A DNA stretch of 12,073 nt, taken from positions 1-12,073 of the forward strand of contig CAUZWC010000072.1 of assembly GCA_963583595.1 (NCBI GenBank). The letters are read 5' to 3'. Position 1 is the first letter of the stretch, and every line of letters starts with the position of its first letter. The notes under the pieces are model-generated. The model saw nothing but the letters and a program-made list of their open reading frames with translations. It had not been told where the DNA came from and made no database searches. A program made the translations under genes and the position numbers. Source of the DNA: JABIRQ01 sp963583595. Its GTDB lineage: Bacteria > Pseudomonadota > Alphaproteobacteria > CADEGL01. Of the stretch, positions 7,011 through 12,073 are shown piece after piece.

Positions 7011-7925
7011 CTAGCGGGTCATGTTGAAGTCGGAGTCCTCGACGAGCCCATCGTCGTCCTCGTCGTCGGCGGCGCGCTTGGTGCGAGCGCTCTCGCCGTC
7101 CGCTTCCTCGACATCGTCGTCTTCGCCGTCCTCGTCGCCATCCTCAGCCGCCTCCGCGCGTTCGCGCGCGCGGCGCCGGTCGCTGACGGCGACGATCAGG
7201 ATCGACATCTCGTAGAGAAACAGGACCGGCACGGCCAATCCAAGCTGGCTGATCACGTCCGGTGGCGTGAGGATTGCCGCCGCGACGAAGGCCATGACGA
7301 TGGCGTAGCGACGCTTCGCGCGGAGCCCCTTGGCCGAGACGATGCCGACCCGGCCTAGCAGCGTAAGCACGACCGGCAGTTCGAAACCGACGCCGAAAGC
7401 GAAAATCAGCGTCATGGTCAGGCTCAGGTATTCGTTGACCTTGGGCTCGACCTGAATCGCCAGTTCGCCGGCGCCGCCGGCGGTCTGGAAGCCCAAGAAG
7501 AAATCCCAGGCGACCGGTATGACCAGGTAATAGACGAAAGACGAGCCGGCCAGGAACATGACCGGCGTGGCGAGCAGAAAGGGCAGGAACGCTTTGCGTT
7601 CGTGGCGATACAGCCCGGGGGTCACGAACATATAGATCTGCGAGGCGATGATCGGAAAGGTGATACAGAGCGCCGCGAAGAAGGCGACCTTGACGTAGGT
7701 GAAGAAGGCCTCGTGCAGGGCCGTGTAGATCATGCGGTGATGGTCGGTGCCCTCAAATTCACGTGCCAGGGGCTCGACCAAAAACCCGAAGATTCCCTCG
7801 GCTAGATAGAAGCAGCCGATAAAGACGAGAATGAAGGCAAGAACGGTGTAGAGCAGCCTTCCGCGCAGTTCGACCAGATGATCGAGCAGCGGCATACGCT
7901 TTTCAGTGGCCTCCTTTTCGGCCAT
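7011..7925 (-). CDS. tatC: Sec-independent translocase subunit TatC with acidic C-terminal tail
   Basis: TatC is the six-helix inner-membrane protein that, with TatB, recognises twin-arginine signal peptides and recruits TatA to export folded proteins. Of 304 residues, the first 250 form a normal TatC: the cytoplasmic signature HLVELRGRL (16-24), the FVTPGLYRHER loop (100-110), a conserved FELP with E182 (181-184), and membrane spans at roughly 25-46, 74-95, 114-136, 167-189, 205-220 and 225-246. After helix 6 and a basic patch (DRRRARER, 249-256), a charged tail of about 45 residues follows. In 261-300, 22 of 40 residues are Asp or Glu. TatC proteins are often near 250 residues, so the tail is an addition. 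The ATG lies 3 nt after the tatB stop, consistent with coupling. Confidence 0.97.
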   Translation of the reverse strand: MAEKEATEKRMPLLDHLVELRGRLLYTVLAFILVFIGCFYLAEGIFGFLVEPLAREFEGTDHHRMIYTALHEAFFTYVKVAFFAALCITFPIIASQIYMFVTPGLYRHERKAFLPFLLATPVMFLAGSSFVYYLVIPVAWDFFLGFQTAGGAGELAIQVEPKVNEYLSLTMTLIFAFGVGFELPVVLTLLGRVGIVSAKGLRAKRRYAIVMAFVAAAILTPPDVISQLGLAVPVLFLYEMSILIVAVSDRRRARERAEAAEDGDEDGEDDDVEEADGESARTKRAADDEDDDGLVEDSDFNMTR

Positions 7926-7928
7926 CGA

Positions 7929-8435
7929 TCAGGCGCTGGCGCGAGACTTGGCGGCGGGCGGACTCGCATCTCCGTCGTCCGGCCCACCGGTCGAGGCGGG
8001 TTCCGGCGTCGGCGAAACCGGAGCCGTCGCGTCCGTAGCGAGCGGCGCATCCGCAGCCTTCCCTGAGGACGCTTCAATTTTCGGCGCATCGGGCTTCGCG
8101 GTATCGGCCTTCCGCGTGGCCGGTTTCGCGGCCTCGGAGGTATCAGGCTTGTCCAGTTTGAAGGCGTCCTTGATTTCCCCCGTCGGATCGACGGCATCCT
8201 CGATCCGCTTGCTCATATCCCCCGACGACACGTTCTTAAGTTCCTTCTTGATGTCGTCGAGTTCGGCCTCGCGAACAATGTCGTCCACACCCTTCTGGAA
8301 ATCGCGCGCAAGGCCGCGCGCGCGACGGATCCAGTAGGACACCGTGCGCAGCACGTTCGGCAATTCCTTAGGGCCCACCACGATCAAAGTGACCACGGCG
8401 ATCAACAGAATTTCTGTCCAGCCAAGATCAAGCAT
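7929..8435 (-). CDS. tatB: Sec-independent translocase subunit TatB
   Basis: TatB pairs with TatC to form the twin-arginine signal receptor in the inner membrane. The 168-residue product begins MLDLGWTEIL, with a membrane helix (about 6-21) containing the conserved E8, a GP hinge (21-22), and an amphipathic helix (about 25-68). A low-complexity Ala/Pro/Asp/Lys-rich tail (about 95-168) follows, with short repeated KPDAP/KPATRK-like units. The tail explains why it is much longer than TatA. TatB rather than TatA is called from the early glutamate, the GPKELP hinge (21-26), the length and the position between tatA and tatC. A GGGAG element lies 11 nt upstream of the ATG. Confidence 0.95.
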   Translation of the reverse strand: MLDLGWTEILLIAVVTLIVVGPKELPNVLRTVSYWIRRARGLARDFQKGVDDIVREAELDDIKKELKNVSSGDMSKRIEDAVDPTGEIKDAFKLDKPDTSEAAKPATRKADTAKPDAPKIEASSGKAADAPLATDATAPVSPTPEPASTGGPDDGDASPPAAKSRASA

Positions 8436-8464
8436 GGTGCATCACGCTCCCGGCAGGACAGCGG

Positions 8465-8481
8465 CGCCCCGACAAGGGGCG
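8465..8481 (-). other. GC hairpin directly after tatA
   Basis: On the minus strand, CGCCCC and GGGGCG form a perfect 6-bp all-GC stem around a TTGTC loop, starting 4 nt after the tatA stop codon and ending 29 nt before the tatB start. No T-run follows, so it is not a classic terminator. It may protect the tatA 3' end or slow read-through into tatB; that is inference. Confidence 0.45.
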
Positions 8482-8485
8482 TGCG

Positions 8486-8737
8486 TCAGGTCTTGGCCGC
8501 CTCGTCCTTGCGGACTGTGGAGTCCGCGCCGCTGTCCGCACCGCGCTGAAGTTGCGGCGCGGGACCGGCATCGGCATCTGCCGACGCCTCGCCACCCTCT
8601 TCCTTCATGTTCTTCTTGAAGGACTTCACGCCCTTGGCCATGTCACCCATGATCCGCGAAATCTTGCCGCCGCCGCCAAACAGCACCAGCACGACGGCAA
8701 GGACCACAAGCCAGTGCCATAAGCTAAACGAACCCAT
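8486..8737 (-). CDS. tatA: Sec-independent translocase subunit TatA
   Basis: TatA is the abundant single-span protein that oligomerises to form the transient twin-arginine export pathway. The 83-residue product begins MGSFSLWHWL and has a membrane helix at about 5-20, the FG hinge (F20-G21) extended to FGGGGKIS, and an amphipathic helix (about 24-45). A short acidic and polar tail completes it. Length is typical. The ATG at 8737 is preceded by a clear GAGGAG Shine-Dalgarno (8745-8750) seven nucleotides upstream. It is the first tat gene, 50 bp before tatB and 92 bp after the ABC ATPase, and has its own candidate promoter. Confidence 0.95.
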   Translation of the reverse strand: MGSFSLWHWLVVLAVVLVLFGGGGKISRIMGDMAKGVKSFKKNMKEEGGEASADADAGPAPQLQRGADSGADSTVRKDEAAKT

Positions 8738-8778
8738 ACAAACGCTCCTCGGTTGAGGTGTTTCTTCAATTGCGGCGG

Positions 8779-8807
8779 ATATTGGCAGAATCGACCCCGG
8801 GCCGCAA
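8779..8807 (-). promoter_or_regulatory. Candidate promoter of tatABC
   Basis: On the minus strand, TTGCGG (plus 8802-8807) and CAATAT (plus 8779-8784) are 17 bp apart, with a start expected near 8772 and a leader of about 35 nt. Both boxes are moderate matches. The -35 hexamer is identical to that proposed for yajC. Confidence 0.3.
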
Positions 8808-8829
8808 CGCCGCCCACCGCCACGCTATC

Positions 8830-9954
8830 TCATTCCATTGGTTCAGATACTGGTTCGCTTGCCGGGAAAACAAAGACTTGGCTGCGATCCAATGTGACGG
8901 CGACCTCGTCACCCTCGCCGAAGGCCACATTGCGCGGCACACGGCTATGCAGATGAAGGCAGGCGCCATCCGTCTTCGGCATGTCGAGATGGACCAGAGT
9001 GCTGCGCCCCAGCAGGCGTGCGGCGCGCACCAGACCGACATTGGCCGCGTGATCCCCCTCGCCCGCCCAGGCCAGTTGAACGGCCTCGGGTCGAATGAGG
9101 ACCTGGACCTCGTCGCCGTCCCGATGCCCCTCGGCAGGTAGAGCCCCAAAGGGCGTGGCCACCGCGCCGTCCCGCACCGTCCCGTACAAGATGTTCACAT
9201 CGCTGAAGAAGGATGCCACGAACGGATTGGTGGGGTGGTAGTAAATATCAACCGGACGCCCGATCTGCTCGATGCGACCCGCGCGCATGACGGCTATGCG
9301 ATCGGACATGAACATCGCTTCTTCGGGATCGTGGGTCACCATCAGGGTGGCCGCGCCGCTGGCCTTGAGGTCGTGCAGGGTGCGGTCGCGCACGGCATCG
9401 CGCAGCCGGGAATCGAGGCCCGAGAAAGGCTCGTCCAGCAGCAGCAGGCGTGGACGCGGGGCGATCGCACGGGCCAAGGCTACCCGCTGCATTTGGCCAC
9501 CCGACAGGGTATGGGGAAAGGCATCGGCCAGATCGACGATCGAGAATTGCTCGAGCACCTCGAGCACCCGCGCGCGCCGCTCGACGGCATCCCAGCGGCG
9601 CAAGCCGAAACCGACATTGTCGGCCACCGACAGATGCGGAAAGAGAGCGAAATCCTGGAACACCAAACCGATGCCGCGCGTCTCGGGCCGCGCCTGGCGC
9701 CCGGGCAGGGCCACCACCTCGCCACTCAGCAGGACTTCGCCTTCCTGGAGGGCTTCCAGGCCTGCGACGATACGCAGCAGCGTCGTCTTGCCGCAACCGG
9801 ACGGGCCGACGATGCAGACGACCTCCGCCGGCTCGACTTCCAGATCCACGCGCTCGAGCGCCCGCACACCGTCGAATCGATGGCCAATCCCGTGCAGCTC
9901 CATCGCCGGAATGTCGATGCCGCTCTTGCGCCCCTCGCTGCGGTCCAGCGCCAC
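8830..9954 (-). CDS. FbpC-like ABC transporter ATP-binding protein, no permease nearby
   Basis: This is the ATPase subunit of an importer resembling the FbpC (ferric iron) and PotA type. The 374-residue product has Walker A GPSGCGKT (50-57), the Q-loop VFQDFALFPHL (98-108), signature LSGGQ (150-154), Walker B LLLLDEP (170-176) and H-loop H208. A C-terminal TOBE-like regulatory domain (about 285-365) follows. All catalytic residues are present, so it should be active. The GTG start at 9954 lies 2 nt after the scpB stop; an in-frame ATG at 9903 (MELHGIGHRF) is an equally possible start and would drop 17 residues. No permease or binding-protein gene is visible, so the substrate cannot be deduced. 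Iron is the best guess from the FbpC-like core; polyamine, sulfate or thiamine systems are alternatives. Confidence 0.85.
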   Translation of the reverse strand: MALDRSEGRKSGIDIPAMELHGIGHRFDGVRALERVDLEVEPAEVVCIVGPSGCGKTTLLRIVAGLEALQEGEVLLSGEVVALPGRQARPETRGIGLVFQDFALFPHLSVADNVGFGLRRWDAVERRARVLEVLEQFSIVDLADAFPHTLSGGQMQRVALARAIAPRPRLLLLDEPFSGLDSRLRDAVRDRTLHDLKASGAATLMVTHDPEEAMFMSDRIAVMRAGRIEQIGRPVDIYYHPTNPFVASFFSDVNILYGTVRDGAVATPFGALPAEGHRDGDEVQVLIRPEAVQLAWAGEGDHAANVGLVRAARLLGRSTLVHLDMPKTDGACLHLHSRVPRNVAFGEGDEVAVTLDRSQVFVFPASEPVSEPME

Positions 9955-9956
9955 GG

Positions 9957-10592
9957 CTATTCGGGGAGACCTTCGGCGAAGGCCTCCGTGTCGGGATCTT
10001 CTTCTTCAGGGCGGTCGACCTCGCCGTCGCCGCCGATTCCCCCGACCGCGCTGATCGCCGGGCGCTTGTCCAGAAGGCCCGCGGCGTTGAGCTCTTCCAC
10101 ACCGGGCAGATCGTCACGGCTGCCCAAGCCGAAATGCTCGAGAAACCCGTCGGTCGTGATCCAGGTCACCGGCTTGCCCGGAGCCTGGCGCCGCCGGCCG
10201 GGCCGTACCCAGCCCGCTTCGAGCAGGGTTTCCAGGGTGCCGCGACTGACACTGACACCTCGCATTTCCTCAATTTCGGCCCGGGTGACCGGCTGGTGAT
10301 AGGCGACGATGGCCAGGGTCTCGACCGCCGCGCGGGACAGCTTGCGGCGGACCGTCCGCTCGGATCGCAGGAAAGGTGCAAGATCGGTCGCTGTGCGGAA
10401 CGCCCAACGCCCCGAAACATTGACGAGATTGACGCCGCGCCCGGCATAGAGCGCGCGCAGTTCCTCCAGCAATTCGCCCAGCGGCGCATCTTCCGGCAGC
10501 CGCGCCTTGAGGCTGTCGTCGTCCAGGGGCTCTTCCGCCGCGAAAAGCAGCGCCTCGACCACCCGGACCTGCTGGGCCCGATCGTCGCTCAT
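9957..10592 (-). CDS. scpB: SMC-Scp complex subunit ScpB
   Basis: ScpB binds the ScpA kleisin as a dimer and completes the SMC condensin complex that organises and segregates the chromosome. The 211-residue product has two winged-helix parts. The first starts near VVEALLFAAEEPL (11-23). The second carries the family hallmark LSRAAVETLAIVAYHQPVTR (85-104), followed by RGVSVSRGTLETLLEAGWV (111-129). The last 40 or so residues (about 170-211) are acidic and low-complexity. The ATG at 10592 overlaps the scpA stop as ATGA, a standard coupling arrangement. It is followed 2 nt later by the ABC ATPase. Confidence 0.96.
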   Translation of the reverse strand: MSDDRAQQVRVVEALLFAAEEPLDDDSLKARLPEDAPLGELLEELRALYAGRGVNLVNVSGRWAFRTATDLAPFLRSERTVRRKLSRAAVETLAIVAYHQPVTRAEIEEMRGVSVSRGTLETLLEAGWVRPGRRRQAPGKPVTWITTDGFLEHFGLGSRDDLPGVEELNAAGLLDKRPAISAVGGIGGDGEVDRPEEEDPDTEAFAEGLPE

Positions 10593-11395
10593 TCGGACCC
10601 GCCGGGGGCGCCCTTGCGGCGCAGATAGATCGGGGCGAAGGGCGCACCCTGACGCAGCTCGATCCGGCCCGTGCGGGCGAGTTCGAGGGTCGCCGAGAAA
10701 TGAGACGCGATGGCCGAGCGGCGCTCGATCCCGTCACCGAGGCTTACGGGCAGGAAGCTCATCAGAGTATTCCAATCGGGCAGGCGCCCCAGCATTTCGG
10801 TCAGGCGCTCGATCGCGTCCTCCACGGAATATAGGTTGAGCGGCGGCAGCGAGTAGCTCTCGCCCTTGCCGCGCCGCTTCTGGCGGGCGTAGCCCGACAG
10901 CAGTTCGTAGAGCGACACGTCGTAGACCGGCTTCGAGATCACGGTGATGCCGTCGGGGTCGCCCCGACCGAATATATCGACGCCCAGGCGCGGCCGCGCA
11001 AGCAGGCGTGCGCCCATTTCGCGAATCGCTTCGAGCCGGCGAAGTTGGAATTGCAGGGCGGCGGCCATCTCCTCGCCCGAGGGTTCCGGTCCCTCCTCCT
11101 CCGCGCTGCGCGGCAGCAGCAGGCGCGACTTCAGATAGGCCAGCCAGGCCGCCATCACCAGATAGTCGGCCGCGACCTCCAGCCGGACCTTCGCCGCCTG
11201 GGTGATGAAAGCCAGATACTGATCCGCCAGTTGGAGGATAGAGATATGAATCAGATCAACCTTCTGGTGGCGCGCCAGTTCCAGCAGGAGATCCAGCGGG
11301 CCTTCGAAACCGTCTAGATCGACGACGAAACGGCTGTCGCGCACCGGTCGGGGCGTGTCTTCGGAAAAATCCTGAGCAGGCAGGTCGCTGGCCAT
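10589..11395 (-). CDS. scpA: SMC-Scp complex kleisin subunit ScpA
   Basis: ScpA is the kleisin that bridges the SMC heads in the bacterial condensin. The 268-residue product has the N-terminal FEGPLDLLLELARHQKVDL signature (30-48) and the helical YLVMAAWLAYLKSRLLLP (78-95). A central acidic linker and a C-terminal winged helix around HFSATLELARTGRIELRQ (232-249) follow; the latter contacts the SMC head. Some databases name this segregation and condensation protein A. The ATG at 11395 follows the M50 protease stop by 22 bp, with GGAG in the gap as a plausible ribosome site. Its stop overlaps scpB by 4 bp. In many alphaproteobacteria nagZ precedes scpA; here an M50 protease gene does. Confidence 0.96.
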   Translation of the reverse strand: MASDLPAQDFSEDTPRPVRDSRFVVDLDGFEGPLDLLLELARHQKVDLIHISILQLADQYLAFITQAAKVRLEVAADYLVMAAWLAYLKSRLLLPRSAEEEGPEPSGEEMAAALQFQLRRLEAIREMGARLLARPRLGVDIFGRGDPDGITVISKPVYDVSLYELLSGYARQKRRGKGESYSLPPLNLYSVEDAIERLTEMLGRLPDWNTLMSFLPVSLGDGIERRSAIASHFSATLELARTGRIELRQGAPFAPIYLRRKGAPGGSE

Positions 11396-11417
11396 GGGGC
11401 GGGCGTCTCCGTGGATA

Positions 11418-12073
11418 TCAATGACCGGTCAAACGCGCGATGATGCCGATCATCCATTCCACGGGACCCCGCACCAACTTATCGAACAGATCAATCTCCA
11501 GGCCCAGCCTGCGACCGATCATCGGAAGGATTATCAAGGCCCCGAGGATAATGAACAATCCCCACCGCTCAAGCTTGGCCAGCGGGACGGCCAGAAATCG
11601 AGGTAAAAGCCCGACTGCGACCCGTCCGCCGTCGAGCGGCGGTAGCGGGAGCATGTTGAAGACCGCGAGCACGACGTTGATGAGCAGCGCGTTCTTCAGG
11701 TTCTCAACCGTCCAGATGCCGATTTCCGCCGGCAGCAGGACCGCGCCATGGAGAAGGATGGCCGCGCCGATCGCCATCGCCAGATTGATGCCCGGCCCGG
11801 CGGCGGCGACCAGGACCATGTCGCGGCGCGGATTGTTCAGGCGGCGGAAGTTCACTGGTACCGGCTTAGCCCAGCCGAACAGGAAGGGCGACGGCATGAG
11901 CAGCAGCAGGCCGGGCAGGATGATCGTGCCGAAACGGTCGATATGGCGCAGCGGGTTGAAGGACACCCGGCCCAGGCGATAGGCCGTGTCGTCGCCCAAC
12001 TTCCAGGCGACATAGCCATGGGCCGCCTCGTGCAGCGTGATGGCGAACAGCACCGGTAGTAACCAGGTCGTGA
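11418..12073 (-). CDS. Short M50-family (site-2 protease-like) membrane metallopeptidase, 5' end cut
   Basis: This is a multi-span intramembrane zinc protease of the compact M50 type. The reading frame stays open to the right edge, so the start lies outside; 217 residues are visible. They start TTWLLPVLFAITLHEAAHG, carrying the HExxH zinc site (HEAAH, visible residues 14-18). Next come the family sequences YRLGRVSFNPLRHID and the third-ligand motif LPLPPLDGG, with several hydrophobic spans between. A GTG at 12053 is in frame but would cut into the conserved first segment, so it is not the start. It lacks the PDZ insertion typical of RseP, so it is not the sigma-E protease RseP. The physiological substrate is unknown. 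Its stop lies 22 bp before scpA, and short M50 proteins near scpA are known in other bacteria. Confidence 0.9.
   Translation of the reverse strand, partial: TTWLLPVLFAITLHEAAHGYVAWKLGDDTAYRLGRVSFNPLRHIDRFGTIILPGLLLLMPSPFLFGWAKPVPVNFRRLNNPRRDMVLVAAAGPGINLAMAIGAAILLHGAVLLPAEIGIWTVENLKNALLINVVLAVFNMLPLPPLDGGRVAVGLLPRFLAVPLAKLERWGLFIILGALIILPMIGRRLGLEIDLFDKLVRGPVEWMIGIIARLTGH

Noticed and set aside
9235..10628. Plus-strand frames opposite the ABC ATPase and scpB
   Set aside because: Both are antisense to genes with complete catalytic or family motifs and show only low-complexity Arg/Pro-rich translation.

Overview
The window is a GC-rich, almost fully coding piece of housekeeping chromosome. It most resembles an alphaproteobacterium, probably of the Rhodospirillales type. 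This rests on the gene order scpA-scpB-tatA-tatB-tatC-serS-surE-pcm-nlpD and then yajC-secD, which I know as typical of alphaproteobacteria, and on the protein signatures. The genus cannot be named from the sequence alone. I see no rRNA, tRNA, insertion sequence, prophage, CRISPR array or clear sign of horizontal transfer. No gene-free stretch exceeds 300 bases; the largest are 1941-2184 and 6823-7010.

Layout, left to right. secD (cut by the left edge) and yajC lie on the minus strand and form the start of a yajC-secD(-secF) Sec-accessory operon. A divergent, plus-strand AAA+ ATPase of the DUF815 family follows (2185-3042). It converges on a long minus-strand run that is read from the right edge leftward: a short M50 site-2 protease (cut by the right edge), scpA, scpB, an FbpC-like ABC ATPase with no visible permease, tatA, tatB, tatC, then serS, surE, pcm and nlpD. 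Many junctions are overlapping or only 2-3 nt apart: scpA/scpB 4 bp overlap, serS/surE and surE/pcm 8 bp overlaps, pcm/nlpD 2 nt, scpB/ABC 2 nt, tatB/tatC 3 nt. This points to operons with translational coupling. Candidate internal promoters precede tatA and serS.

Functionally the window joins both protein-export routes (SecD/YajC for unfolded proteins, TatABC for folded ones), chromosome segregation (ScpAB, the kleisin partners of SMC), seryl-tRNA charging, nucleotide and protein repair (SurE, Pcm) and cell-wall hydrolase control (an NlpD-type lipoprotein whose LytM domain lacks the zinc ligands).

I found no convincing undescribed multi-gene system. The points most worth a second look are: a cluster of three perfect inverted repeats packed into the yajC promoter/leader; the conserved but uncharacterised DUF815 ATPase beside Sec and NlpD; a solitary ABC ATPase inserted between scpB and tatA; a strongly acidic tail of about 45 residues on TatC; and a GC hairpin just after the tatA stop codon that could help set TatA:TatB stoichiometry.
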